From Sedimentisphaerales bacterium (GTDB lineage: Bacteria > Planctomycetota > Phycisphaerae > Sedimentisphaerales > Anaerobacaceae), in the NCBI GenBank assembly GCA_016936075.1, contig JAFGPS010000195.1:1-64000 (forward strand): a stretch of 64,000 bases of DNA. The letters are read 5' to 3'. The first letter of the stretch is position 1. Each line of letters starts with the position of its first letter. Shown here one piece after another: positions 46,536 to 55,819 of the stretch. The position numbers and the translations under genes are program-made. The notes under the pieces are model-generated. The model saw nothing but the letters and a program-made list of their open reading frames with translations, made no database searches and was not told the origin of the DNA.

Positions 46536-46943
46536 TTACCCATTCACACTCTCAACTTCTAACGCCGGATTCTGTTGTTCCAACTGACTCAATTCTTCGG
46601 AAGTTAGAAGTTTTTGCATAGCCTTCCGAGTCGCCCAACGAAGAAATATCATCGAATACTTAGCACCGGAAAGATACATTCCAATAATAAAGACCAAGTG
46701 CGATAAACCATACATTAAAGGCCCTCCTATCATGATGAGAAGAGGCCAACGATATATTATAGTCAGATATCCCAGTAAACTAATAGTAGGCCATGCAATG
46801 AGATAACTGAACATGATGAGAAAAACTCCGAAAATAATCCGAAAAGTGGGACGTTCATGGAATGCACTTAGGTCCGCCTTATCACGAATTGCAGAAAGGA
46901 CAAAATCTTTTTTAATCAATTTTCTAACAAGCATTTGTTTCAT
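46536..46943 (-). CDS. Small membrane protein of unknown function
   Basis: 135 residues: a basic N-terminus, three hydrophobic segments (about 33-56, 58-80 and 84-95), and a Glu/Gln-rich C-terminal tail. I do not recognise a family. It sits 95 bases upstream of the acyltransferase gene on the same strand and diverges from the GT25 gene, so it may be part of the lipid locus. Coding status rests on length and plausible membrane composition. Confidence 0.55.
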   Translation of the reverse strand: MKQMLVRKLIKKDFVLSAIRDKADLSAFHERPTFRIIFGVFLIMFSYLIAWPTISLLGYLTIIYRWPLLIMIGGPLMYGLSHLVFIIGMYLSGAKYSMIFLRWATRKAMQKLLTSEELSQLEQQNPALEVESVNG

Positions 46944-47094
46944 TTTAATGTAATATCATTTCGATAATAAGAATCGTCATAACCTTTGGTATTATAACGA
47001 CTTTTTTGAAAAAATCTTGCGTTTTCGCCTATCTTACCTTACTTTATATGGTTTTGAAACATGAAAAATTCTGGTTGCGTGATAAAGCTGCAAA

Positions 47095-47811
47095 ATGAAT
47101 GGAATTAATGCCTCAAAGTATTGGAAATTTTTTGACCAAGTTTATTGTATTTCTGTATTAAACCGAACGGAACGGCGTGCAGAAGCTCAAAAACAGTTTG
47201 AAAAAGTCGGACTTAAGGACAAAGTAGAATTTGTGGTAGTTGAGAAAAATATTGAGAGTCCCGAAAAAGGAATTTATGATTCTCACTTAGCCTGTATTCG
47301 TAAAGGTCTTCAAGCCGGTGCATCACGAATTCTTATTTTTGAAGATGATATTATTTTTGATCGCTTTAACACGACCACACTCAGCCGGTGCATAAATTTC
47401 CTGTCAGAATGTTCAGAATGGAACACGCTGCATTTAGGGTGTATTGTTAAGGGCAGCAGAAAGACAAAAAATCCATCAGTCCTTGAGATTTCCTACCGTT
47501 GCCTGACCCACGCTTATGTAATTCATAGCCGGTTTGCTCAAGTCCTTGAGAAAATACCCTGGGATGGAGTGCCTTATGATGGACTATTAGCAAAATATGA
47601 GGGACAATATACAGCATATCCGTCTTTCGCATTCCAAAGTAACTCACCAACAGATAATGATTGCCTCATTCGACTGGATAAGTTCCGAAGAGCAATAGGC
47701 GGCCTAAGAAGAATTCAGAAATTTAACGAGATGTTTTATCACCACAAAACCATCATTATTATCGTGAATATTGTTATCCTGGTTTTGTTGTTGAAATGGA
47801 TAATAACGTGA
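47095..47811 (+). CDS. GT25-family glycosyltransferase with C-terminal membrane anchor
   Basis: 238 residues. 'VYCISVLNRTERRAEAQKQF' is the typical GT25 (LOS glycosyltransferase) N-terminus; 'GIYDSHLACIRKG' and 'RILIFEDDIIFD' (the DD motif) follow. One hydrophobic helix occupies the last 20 residues. GT25 enzymes usually add galactose or glucose to lipooligosaccharide or collagen-like acceptors. First gene of the rightward three-gene operon; the ribosome site is weak. A target in the lipid product of the adjacent locus is plausible. Confidence 0.82.
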   Translation: MNGINASKYWKFFDQVYCISVLNRTERRAEAQKQFEKVGLKDKVEFVVVEKNIESPEKGIYDSHLACIRKGLQAGASRILIFEDDIIFDRFNTTTLSRCINFLSECSEWNTLHLGCIVKGSRKTKNPSVLEISYRCLTHAYVIHSRFAQVLEKIPWDGVPYDGLLAKYEGQYTAYPSFAFQSNSPTDNDCLIRLDKFRRAIGGLRRIQKFNEMFYHHKTIIIIVNIVILVLLLKWIIT

Positions 47812-47836
47812 ACAACGAATAAGCAGAAAGAACTCA

Positions 47837-49252
47837 ATGAGAATTATAAGAATAAGGTTTATCATTTCACTGGGATTAGTATTGATTTTTGCCGAAATCA
47901 CACCGTTCACCAATGTTTTTAATATCTCCCCCGGTGAAATAAAAAAGGACAAGCAAGTAGTTCTTTTCGAGCAGAGTCAGAAAACCGACTTGTTCACATA
48001 CAGCAGCCTTGTATCCGGCGATGGTTATAATTCATATCCATTGTATTCCAGCCTTCTATCTGGAATACAAATATTTGAGCTGGAGCTCTTCACCCAGAAA
48101 TCAGAAAGCGAAAGATATTTCATTTTTGCCAGGATGAGTTTAATCATTTTTATCAGTTGTACTATATTTCTATGTTTAATGTTGATGAACGTAAGGCTGA
48201 CTATTTTGTCTCTGGTACCTGTGTTCTTATCCCTTGTATGCACACTTGGACTTCTGATGCTTGCAGTGCAATCACTGAATGTTTTCGGTCTTTTATTGGC
48301 CTTAAGCCTCCCCGTTTTGAGCACTTTTAGTTCCTTTCTTATAGTACGTTTTTATCAGCGTTACCATAATCAGGCTTTTGGCATTTTAGACCGGAAACGA
48401 CTTTCAGTCTTTATTGGTTTTGCAGCCACCATGGCCGGTTTGGGATTCATGTTTACAACAAACCATAATCTTTTTAAAGGTCCCGGCTTACTTGTACCAG
48501 TGGGTATCGGGTTTATCACTATCGGAGCTTTTGTTATTTTACGATATTTACTATTCTGGTTTGACAGAAAGGAATCCGGAAAAAAATGTCTGTCAGAGAA
48601 TTTACAGGATAGAGTCATCTGGCGATACCGGAACATGGATGTCTATTCACGTTTTTTTGGTTTTTTTAAAATCCGGCTTGATCCTATGTTTTCTGAGCTT
48701 CCAGGACTTTTAGAAAAAATACCACCTGTAAAAACTATCATTGACATTGGTACAGGTTATGGTGTCCCGGCAGTTTGGTTTTTGGAGAAATTACCGGAAG
48801 TCAGAATCTTTGGACTTGACCCGGATAAGGATAGGATACGAGTGGCATCGCAGGCAATTTCAGATCGAGGAAAAATGACGGTTGGTGGTGCACCAGAGGT
48901 ACCTTCGCCATCAGAATCAGCAGATTTAGCTACCCTGCTGGACGTAATTCAATATATTGATGATGAGGCCTTGGAAATTACCCTGAAACGACTTTCCGAA
49001 AAGCTATGCCCTAATGGAATGATTCTGCTAAGGATATCCGTTCCCCTTGAAAAAGGAAATCCATGGCCATGGTGGATTGAACGAATTCGAGTAAGTACCC
49101 AAAGGATTACGACACATTATCGTTCCGTTAACCAAACAGAGGAAATGCTGCAAAAGGCCGGATTCACCATACAATATACTGGCCCCTCGGGAAAAAATGG
49201 GGACCTGTTCTGGCTTTTAGGAACACTAAAAAAGGATCACCCACTGGGATGA
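47837..49252 (+). CDS. MMPL/RND-exporter transmembrane fragment fused to a SAM methyltransferase
   Basis: 471 residues. The first about 240 hold six hydrophobic segments with an order and spacing like the C-terminal half of an MMPL/RND exporter ('VFGLLLALSLPVL', 'FIGFAATMAGLGFMF'). The rest is a class I methyltransferase: motif I 'IIDIGTGYGVPAVWFL', acidic 'GLDPDKDRIRVAS', 'ATLLDVIQYI'. In aryl-polyene-type loci the exporter and methyltransferase are normally separate; here they are one frame and the rest of the exporter is not seen. The stop overlaps the deacetylase start by 4 bases. A real fusion or a decayed exporter are both open. Confidence 0.75.
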   Translation: MRIIRIRFIISLGLVLIFAEITPFTNVFNISPGEIKKDKQVVLFEQSQKTDLFTYSSLVSGDGYNSYPLYSSLLSGIQIFELELFTQKSESERYFIFARMSLIIFISCTIFLCLMLMNVRLTILSLVPVFLSLVCTLGLLMLAVQSLNVFGLLLALSLPVLSTFSSFLIVRFYQRYHNQAFGILDRKRLSVFIGFAATMAGLGFMFTTNHNLFKGPGLLVPVGIGFITIGAFVILRYLLFWFDRKESGKKCLSENLQDRVIWRYRNMDVYSRFFGFFKIRLDPMFSELPGLLEKIPPVKTIIDIGTGYGVPAVWFLEKLPEVRIFGLDPDKDRIRVASQAISDRGKMTVGGAPEVPSPSESADLATLLDVIQYIDDEALEITLKRLSEKLCPNGMILLRISVPLEKGNPWPWWIERIRVSTQRITTHYRSVNQTEEMLQKAGFTIQYTGPSGKNGDLFWLLGTLKKDHPLG

Positions 49253-50070
49253 GTAAACAAAAAGAAAAACATCTTTTTTTATCGCCATTCATAAAACTGG
49301 AAATCATTTGCTTCCTGGCAGCTTTTTGCCTGTTTTTCGTAAACGCTAAGCTTTGCGTACTGCCATTAGTTTGTTTCCTTAGTGTGAGTTTTGCAGCACC
49401 ATTTTTTCCAACGTTTGGTTATTATCTTCCCATTATAAGCAGGGGTAATCCCAACACAAATGCAATTTCCCTAACTTTTGACGATGGGCCTGATTCCGTA
49501 ACTACGCCAGAAGTTCTCAGACTGTTGGAAAAATATAAAGTAAAAGCCACCTTTTTCGTAACAGGTAGTTCCGCAGCCCAGCACCCCTTGCTCATTAAAG
49601 AGATAGTGCGTTCAGGACATACTATTGGCAACCATTCTTATAATCATGACTTGTTTTTGATGTTACGCTCGAAGAAGATATTGAACAGGGAAATTGAATC
49701 TACACAAGAGAAATTAAGCACACTGGATATTTGCCCACTTGTCTTTCGTCCGCCTGTTGGAATTACCTCTCCACGGCTAAAAAAAGTATTGGAAAAACTT
49801 GGTATGATATGTGTAAACTTCAGTTGCCGGGCTGTGGATGGTGGGAACCGGAGAGTAAAAAATATTTCACAAAAAATTCTTAAAAAGGTACAACCAGGCG
49901 ATATTGTGATGCTTCACGATACTTGCCCCAAAAATATGGACCTATTACCATATTGGTTAACAGAACTGGAACTTATTTTGACAGGTATTCGAGAAAAAAG
50001 GTTGGAGATACTGCCGTTATCAGAGCTAATTAATAAGCCGGTAATGCAGCTCAATTCACAAACTCAATGA
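49249..50070 (+). CDS. Membrane-anchored polysaccharide deacetylase (NodB domain)
   Basis: 273 residues. Two N-terminal hydrophobic segments (about 14-60), then the NodB fold: 'AISLTFDDGPD' (motif 1, two Asp), 'SGHTIGNHSYNHD' (motif 2, metal His pair), 'FRPPVGI' (motif 3) and 'VMLHDTC' (motif 5). It removes N- or O-acetyl groups from a glycan or glycolipid at the periplasmic face. Translationally coupled to the upstream fusion gene, so it likely trims the same glycolipid. Confidence 0.9.
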   Translation: MSKQKEKHLFLSPFIKLEIICFLAAFCLFFVNAKLCVLPLVCFLSVSFAAPFFPTFGYYLPIISRGNPNTNAISLTFDDGPDSVTTPEVLRLLEKYKVKATFFVTGSSAAQHPLLIKEIVRSGHTIGNHSYNHDLFLMLRSKKILNREIESTQEKLSTLDICPLVFRPPVGITSPRLKKVLEKLGMICVNFSCRAVDGGNRRVKNISQKILKKVQPGDIVMLHDTCPKNMDLLPYWLTELELILTGIREKRLEILPLSELINKPVMQLNSQTQ

Positions 50071-50137
50071 TTTAAGAATGGCTTCTAAATTAGAAATGAA
50101 AAGAGAGTGTATGGAGAATAAGATATGAATCACCTGA

Positions 50138-51574
50138 TTACAACGAATTTGTTTTGTAATCAGCATGAATATTTCGTAATGCATTGCCATACAAGGCACC
50201 GCGCCACATAAAAAGGAGGATGTCCCTGAATGGAACCTTCACTTTATTTAGTCGCCAGGGATTGTTGCGAAACGCCAGCAAATACAGGAAGGCGAAATTA
50301 CGATAGAATGTTTTCATTGGTATCCTGGTTGGCAGAATTGTATGCATACAATCATAGAAAGTATAGGGATCCAAACAGATAAATTCATCCTTATGTTTTT
50401 TCCATAAGTCAGTACCCGGTGGCGGCGAAAAAACCGTAAAGGTAATTTCCGCAGGAGTAATTAAATCAATGCTCTTACGTAAATTAGCAAAATCCGATTC
50501 AGAAAAATTGGGATGAACCATTAAAGCGGCATGTAAACCAATCTCCAGGTCACGAAGTATCTCAACGGCCTTAAGATTTGTAGATGGTTCTATACCCTTA
50601 TTATAGGATTGCAGGGTTTCCGCTTCCATTGATTCGAGGCCAACATAAAGAATAGTCAAACCAGCCTCTTTCCAAAGACTAAACAATTCCGGATGTTTGC
50701 AAATGGTATCCGCACGGGCCCAACTAACGTAGTTTTTTTGAATATTACGATCAATAAGTAATTTAGCAATCTTTTCGGTACGTTTGGCATTGATAAACAT
50801 TTCATCATCAACAAAATAGATGTGATTCGATTTTATTGAGGCAATCTCATCCACTACATCTTCTGGCGTTCGCTGCATATATTTACCATTGGCCAGAAAA
50901 GGAACTACACAGAAATTGCAATGGTTAGGACAACCAACACTGGTCCTTACTGTGGCAGTTGGAGGAAATAAGGTTTTTAGCACCTGTCCCTTACCCGCAT
51001 ATTGAATACAATAATAATCCGAAGTCTCGATTAAGTCCCTGCGCGGCAAAGGAATCTTTTTGAAATCCGGTAATGATGGCGGCAAAGTATTGGCTAAATC
51101 CGTGAATTTCTTTGATCCAGTCAACAAGAAAACAGAGCTTTCCGGGATAGGTTCTTTTCTGTCAATACATTCGAGAAGCTCAGGCATAACCGATCCACCT
51201 TCCCCTCGAACAACCAGATCGATAGTTCCAGGTAGATTAAAATCAATTGGAACAATAGTAGCGTGAATACCACCTACAAGTATAAAAACCCCATCAAGTT
51301 GACGCTTAGCCATTTGTGAAAGATTCTTGATATTCGATGCCTGATTGGAGTATCCTGTAAAGCCTATCACTTCTGGTTTAAATTTTTTAAGGCGATTATT
51401 AAATACCCTGTCAGTTCGGCTTTCTGTTGTTAAATCCAGAATCTCTACATTGTGTTTGTCCGTATTTATACCGCCAGCAACAATCTCAAGAGCCAGGGGT
51501 TCTAAATGGAGGAATCCTTCCAATCGTTGAGCCACCTTCAATGGTGTCGGCGGTTTGACTAATAGAATATTCAT
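50138..51574 (-). CDS. Radical-SAM/B12-binding protein, first of the lipid locus
   Basis: 478 residues. B12-type Rossmann domain ('EVIGFTGYSNQASNIKNL', 'ILVGGIHATIVP'), radical-SAM CX3CX2C in 'SVGCPNHCNFCVV', and a C-terminal domain of about 100 residues. Such BchE/HpnP-type enzymes methylate or cyclise hydrophobic substrates under anoxia. It is the last gene of the long leftward lipid operon. Substrate unknown; acyl-ACP chains or a lipid product are likely in this context. Confidence 0.85.
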   Translation of the reverse strand: MNILLVKPPTPLKVAQRLEGFLHLEPLALEIVAGGINTDKHNVEILDLTTESRTDRVFNNRLKKFKPEVIGFTGYSNQASNIKNLSQMAKRQLDGVFILVGGIHATIVPIDFNLPGTIDLVVRGEGGSVMPELLECIDRKEPIPESSVFLLTGSKKFTDLANTLPPSLPDFKKIPLPRRDLIETSDYYCIQYAGKGQVLKTLFPPTATVRTSVGCPNHCNFCVVPFLANGKYMQRTPEDVVDEIASIKSNHIYFVDDEMFINAKRTEKIAKLLIDRNIQKNYVSWARADTICKHPELFSLWKEAGLTILYVGLESMEAETLQSYNKGIEPSTNLKAVEILRDLEIGLHAALMVHPNFSESDFANLRKSIDLITPAEITFTVFSPPPGTDLWKKHKDEFICLDPYTFYDCMHTILPTRIPMKTFYRNFAFLYLLAFRNNPWRLNKVKVPFRDILLFMWRGALYGNALRNIHADYKTNSL

Positions 51575-51604
51575 AAATACCTTTGCTACTCCCTATATGT
51601 ATTA

Positions 51605-52939
51605 TTAACAGGATATTCCCAAACATGCATTCCGGGCAACAGTTATCAATTCTTGTTTTTGGTTACAATCAATCATCCCGTGATGCAAAGTAATAGACAT
51701 ATTCAAACGTTTGCCAAATTTATTAAAATAAATCCCCGCTCCAGTTTGCACTGGTATCCGGGGGTAATGAAACACATTAATAAGACGCCTTCCACAGAAA
51801 AAACCTTCCTTAATATTACACTTGTGTAGAAAAGCAAAATTAAACGAACCAAAAAAGACGTGCATCCAGGTTGACATCATATTACCGAGTATCTTTTTCG
51901 GCATGATTCGCATCAACAACATAACTTTTGAGAGTTTTTCAGGATATTTTTCTTTTGTGTTTTCATAGAATTGCTGCTTAAAAATATTAATTATACCTGA
52001 ACGATCATCTAAGTCTGCCTGACTAATTTTAAAAAACATAAAAGAAAGATAGTTAAAAAAAATCGCCGGCTGATTTGGCGATAGATAACGCTGATCTACA
52101 CTGCAACTGGCAAGAAAATCCTCTTCGGACGCATTCACACTTTTCGCTAAATACCTGAAAACCATAGCAGCTACATATAGTCCATATGGCAAGGTCATCA
52201 AGTAACCGGCGTGGTTCTGGACCTGGTTTTGAAATTGCAACGTTTCTTCGTCATTTAAAAAAACAGAAATATGATCCTGATACTGCTTTTTAAATGGGGT
52301 TGTTAGAAAAAGATTCGGTTTCTCCAGCAACTTATAGCGACATTGAATTACGGCTTTTCCACAAAGAAAATTTTCACGCCAGTGATCAAGATGCGCCGGC
52401 TCAGTCAATCGAATCTCTTTGCATACCTGATCCGGTTTAATCTGTTTGGAAAAAACTTTTTCCAGTAAACTTAAAAATGACTCTGCGCCATACGCATCAA
52501 AGAGACGATGATCAAACTGCATTGCCAGATAACATCGATTCAATCCTACCTGCAAAATCCGAAAACATAAATAATCCAAATCGCTTTCAAATGGCTTGTT
52601 CGCCCACTCTTCAAGAATAGATAGAACCGCTTCTTGTTTAACGTCATCTTCAATTGTCTTTAAAATCACTGAGACATTCACGCTCTTTTTGCGATTCGAA
52701 GCCCAAAAAGGTGCCAATGTCCAATCACGTCTTACCTTGCCGGTAAAGAAAGGAATCACTTCGGTGACTTGCCGAATAGTCTTCTTGAAATCTTCTAACT
52801 CAAACACTCCCTCCATTTCAAGAACAACCATTGAACTATTGCCCAAACCAGTTGCTTTAAGCGTGTTATAATGGAGCGCATGAACAAGCCAATCGTCACC
52901 TCTTAAATAACGTTTTGATTTAGAGCAGGGTATCCTCAA
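51605..52939 (-). CDS. Condensation-domain/WS-DGAT-like acyltransferase
   Basis: 444 residues of the BAHD/NRPS-condensation-type fold. The HHXXXDG catalytic motif appears as 'MQFDHRLFDAYGAES': the second His is kept, the first is Asp, and the final Gly is Ala. The active His still has its spacing to Asp. It would join an acyl chain from the adjacent acyl carrier protein to an alcohol or amine, or act as a lipid esterifying enzyme. It overlaps the acyl carrier protein gene by 4 bases. Assignment rests on this motif and on overall pattern. Confidence 0.65.
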   Translation of the reverse strand: MRIPCSKSKRYLRGDDWLVHALHYNTLKATGLGNSSMVVLEMEGVFELEDFKKTIRQVTEVIPFFTGKVRRDWTLAPFWASNRKKSVNVSVILKTIEDDVKQEAVLSILEEWANKPFESDLDYLCFRILQVGLNRCYLAMQFDHRLFDAYGAESFLSLLEKVFSKQIKPDQVCKEIRLTEPAHLDHWRENFLCGKAVIQCRYKLLEKPNLFLTTPFKKQYQDHISVFLNDEETLQFQNQVQNHAGYLMTLPYGLYVAAMVFRYLAKSVNASEEDFLASCSVDQRYLSPNQPAIFFNYLSFMFFKISQADLDDRSGIINIFKQQFYENTKEKYPEKLSKVMLLMRIMPKKILGNMMSTWMHVFFGSFNFAFLHKCNIKEGFFCGRRLINVFHYPRIPVQTGAGIYFNKFGKRLNMSITLHHGMIDCNQKQELITVARNACLGISC

Positions 52940-53190
52940 GAAGACTCTCTTTTTAATGCAATATATTCAGATATTGATTTGATCGTCTGTATATCTTTCA
53001 TTTCTATCCCGGCTTTCATCAAGTCAATACCAAATTCCGTTTCAATAAAGATAAACAGTTCAACTAACCGCATCGAATCGACACCTAAAGTATGCAACGG
53101 CACATCTATTTCCGGTTTTATTTTCTGTTGCGGCAATAATTGCATCAACTTGCTTTCAAGCATTTTTTGTATTTGCTGTTTATCTAACAT
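52936..53190 (-). CDS. Acyl carrier protein (second of two)
   Basis: 84 residues, helical, with the phosphopantetheine site Ser39 in 'TLGVDSMRLVEL'. The Ser context (DSM rather than DSL) and basic C-terminus differ from a housekeeping AcpP. It is next to the dead ketosynthase and the condensation-like acyltransferase, so it probably holds a growing or finished acyl chain for them. Confidence 0.88.
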   Translation of the reverse strand: MLDKQQIQKMLESKLMQLLPQQKIKPEIDVPLHTLGVDSMRLVELFIFIETEFGIDLMKAGIEMKDIQTIKSISEYIALKRESS

Positions 53191-53203
53191 GATTTTAATC
53201 CCT

Positions 53204-54220
53204 CTATTTTTGCTTCCTTACAATAATTTGTTGATTATCATGATTGGGATATTCCCGACAAGCAATGGCATTCAAAGATTGTTTAACAATATTCTGTTTC
53301 TGCATTGCCGGTGATCCAAATCGAAGCCCCTGATAAATTTTCTGTTTTTGTATAGTAGCCGCTGCAATTGCAGCATGAAAGGCAATACTTGAGAAAGTAT
53401 GACCGAAAATCGGGGCATAGCATAACGCCGGTAATACATCTCGGTCGCCTTGAGATATTTGTTCGGCGTTGACTAAATACAAATCAGTTTTGTCCGTCCA
53501 GCTTTCCACATCAATCATTAAATCCTGATCTGTATTGGGGGATTTCGATAATAGAAAAAAAACCGCCCCTTCACCGGGGATATAACCATTGTTTTCAAAT
53601 GGATCGATTTGACCCATCCTGGAAATTATCAACTTACGACTTAAAATGTATGCTAACACATTGCCAAACTCTTCGCCGGCACCAACAAGAACCTGATCAC
53701 AACGGCCGTTATTTAACCATGCCTGAGCCAGAAGGAGCACCTGAATAAACGAATTGTTAAACTGCGCAATTGTAGAAGTCGGACCTGTAATATGTAATGC
53801 CTGGGCAATATAAGAGACTGCCAGATTATGAACCGAATGAGTAAACTTTGTTGGTGAACTGCCGGTATCGCCATATGCAAGTATTTCCTCTAAAAAGTCA
53901 AAGGAAGTTGTGTGAGGTCCGAGACTCGTTGCAAACAGAATCCCGGTGCGGCTCGGATCTGATAACGACCGGCCACTTTGTTCGATGGAATCAAGTGCAG
54001 CTAATGTCACAATCCGTGAAAACCTATCGGCTCGACGCATGGCACGCGGCAAAATTCGATCTCCCAAACATTGCGATGCAATACGAAAGACAGGAAACGG
54101 GTCCTTCACCATTGATACAGTTATAAACTCAGGTTCCGAGGGACCATTTTCCAAATCTGAAATCAATGTAGAAATGCCGCGCCCCTTGGAATATATCAAG
54201 CCTAAACCGGAGATAAACAT
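53204..54220 (-). CDS. Ketosynthase-like chain-length-factor, catalytically dead
   Basis: 338 residues of the thiolase/KAS fold. The active cysteine position is Asn155 ('TSTIAQFNNSFIQV') and the first His is Glu253 ('VNAEQISQG'); the second His (H274 in 'FGHTFSS') is kept. This is the pattern of a chain-length factor partner rather than a condensing enzyme. The intact ketosynthase gene starts directly upstream, with 2 bases between the stop and start, as in type II polyketide and aryl-polyene sets. The start ATG 54220 overlaps the ketosynthase end slightly. Confidence 0.85.
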   Translation of the reverse strand: MFISGLGLIYSKGRGISTLISDLENGPSEPEFITVSMVKDPFPVFRIASQCLGDRILPRAMRRADRFSRIVTLAALDSIEQSGRSLSDPSRTGILFATSLGPHTTSFDFLEEILAYGDTGSSPTKFTHSVHNLAVSYIAQALHITGPTSTIAQFNNSFIQVLLLAQAWLNNGRCDQVLVGAGEEFGNVLAYILSRKLIISRMGQIDPFENNGYIPGEGAVFFLLSKSPNTDQDLMIDVESWTDKTDLYLVNAEQISQGDRDVLPALCYAPIFGHTFSSIAFHAAIAAATIQKQKIYQGLRFGSPAMQKQNIVKQSLNAIACREYPNHDNQQIIVRKQK

Positions 54221-54221
54221 C

Positions 54222-55400
54222 TTAATCGCCCTCTCGTTTCAGAACCAGTGCCGCATTGTTACCCCCGAATGCAATCGAAGTGGATAATGCATAAGCCTTG
54301 GAAACAGTCGTTTTTTCCTGAGTGGGAACTAATAAAATTTCCTCATCTTTATTCTTGTATCCTGTCGTGGCTGGAATCCATCCAGAAAGTAATGCTGCTC
54401 CGCTATACACAGCTTCAATCGCACCGGCTGCACCCAAAGTGTGCCCTGTATAGGCCTTGGATGACACAACCGGAACGCCTGGCAAATATTCCAAAAGGAC
54501 CTGTCCTTCGACTTTATCATTCTCTCGAGTAGCTGTACCATGAGCATTGACAAAGGCAATATCATTAAAAGTCACACCAGCCTGGTCAAAAGCTGTCTGA
54601 ATAGACCTCTTAAGACTGGTCCCTTCAGGAAGAGGACGAGTCAGGTGGTAAGCATCGTTGGAGGCTCCGTAACCACAAAGACGTAACCAGGGCTTATCTT
54701 TCCTCCCATGAAGCCGCTTTCGGCTTTCCAATATTAACACCCCTGCTCCTTCACCTAAATTGAGTCCTTCTCGATCTCGATCAAAGGGTGCACAGAGTTT
54801 ATCGCTACTGACACCCAAAGCATGAAAGCCGCTTACAGAAACACGGTTCAGTTCATCAGCACCACCTGCAATGGCGACATCACAATAACCTGCTTTTAAC
54901 CAATCAGCCGCTATACCAATTGCATCCGCTCCGGATGAACAGGCATTGACAACTGTTACATGAGGTCCATGAGTGCCAAGCATCAGAGCTACAGCTTCAG
55001 CAAGGTTTCCTTTTAAGAAGGTATCTACTGAAGACAGGTCATTGTGCCTTTGTTCACGATAATCCGAATAAAACGGCAAATCATTCAACTGGCAGGCAAC
55101 TGTTGTCCCCATAGCAATACCCACACGCAATTTAGTCATATCAGGTAAAGCGGCCATTTCCAATGCCTGCTTCAATGCCTTTTCTAAAAGACAAAGAGTA
55201 CGCATCTTACCAGTCGGAACATTTATATCCGGCACATCAAAGAACGGCCCTTTTAAAGGTGATTTTAGCCATCCTGCATCGCTGGCGCAACGTTGGCCAT
55301 TCTCCATTGATATAAGCGCAGATGATAAATCTGAACCTGCAGCAGATATTACCCCGACACCAGAGATATAAATATCAATTTGGTCGTCAGTTGATATCAT
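54222..55400 (-). CDS. Beta-ketoacyl-ACP synthase (FabF-like), active
   Basis: 392 residues with a full triad: Cys154 in 'VVNACSSGADA', His287 in 'VNAHGTATREND' and His320 in 'AYTGHTLGAAG', plus the C-terminal 'SIAFGGNNAALVL'. It condenses malonyl-ACP with an acyl-ACP. It is flanked by an acyl carrier protein gene (1-base gap) and the dead ketosynthase partner, forming a minimal KS-CLF-ACP set that would fix chain length. Confidence 0.93.
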   Translation of the reverse strand: MISTDDQIDIYISGVGVISAAGSDLSSALISMENGQRCASDAGWLKSPLKGPFFDVPDINVPTGKMRTLCLLEKALKQALEMAALPDMTKLRVGIAMGTTVACQLNDLPFYSDYREQRHNDLSSVDTFLKGNLAEAVALMLGTHGPHVTVVNACSSGADAIGIAADWLKAGYCDVAIAGGADELNRVSVSGFHALGVSSDKLCAPFDRDREGLNLGEGAGVLILESRKRLHGRKDKPWLRLCGYGASNDAYHLTRPLPEGTSLKRSIQTAFDQAGVTFNDIAFVNAHGTATRENDKVEGQVLLEYLPGVPVVSSKAYTGHTLGAAGAIEAVYSGAALLSGWIPATTGYKNKDEEILLVPTQEKTTVSKAYALSTSIAFGGNNAALVLKREGD

Positions 55401-55685
55401 TTATGACTCTTGTTTATTATCATAAATAAAGTTGGCCAGTGAATTCACAGTCCTAAAAACTTCGGAATTACTGGCAGGATTCTTCATTTCAATGTTAAAG
55501 TGACGCTGTAAAATCACAACAATCTCGACTGCATCTAAAGAATCTAATCCCAACCCATCTCCGAATAACTCTTCGTCATCCTTAATATCTTCGGGAGTTA
55601 TGTTCTCAATATCCAAAGATAACTGTTCTACTAACAATTTCTTAAGTCGGGTTTTAATTTCTTTAAGTTCCTGTTCTTTTTCCAT
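55401..55685 (-). CDS. Acyl carrier protein (first of two)
   Basis: 94 residues with Ser49 in 'GDGLGLDSLDAVEIV', the usual acidic helical ACP. It is immediately upstream of the ketosynthase gene. Start is preceded by AGAA rather than a strong Shine-Dalgarno. It is the likely carrier for elongation in this locus. Confidence 0.93.
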   Translation of the reverse strand: MEKEQELKEIKTRLKKLLVEQLSLDIENITPEDIKDDEELFGDGLGLDSLDAVEIVVILQRHFNIEMKNPASNSEVFRTVNSLANFIYDNKQES

Positions 55686-55819
55686 TATTTCTCCGTAATT
55701 TTCCTTTTTTGTAGGTCACTATCAACCATAAAAGTACTCTTTTAATATTTCAGATTTCTAAGTATAAAATAAAATGAACTTTATCAAAAAGAATTGTATG
55801 TTATTTTAGGTATTTCTAT

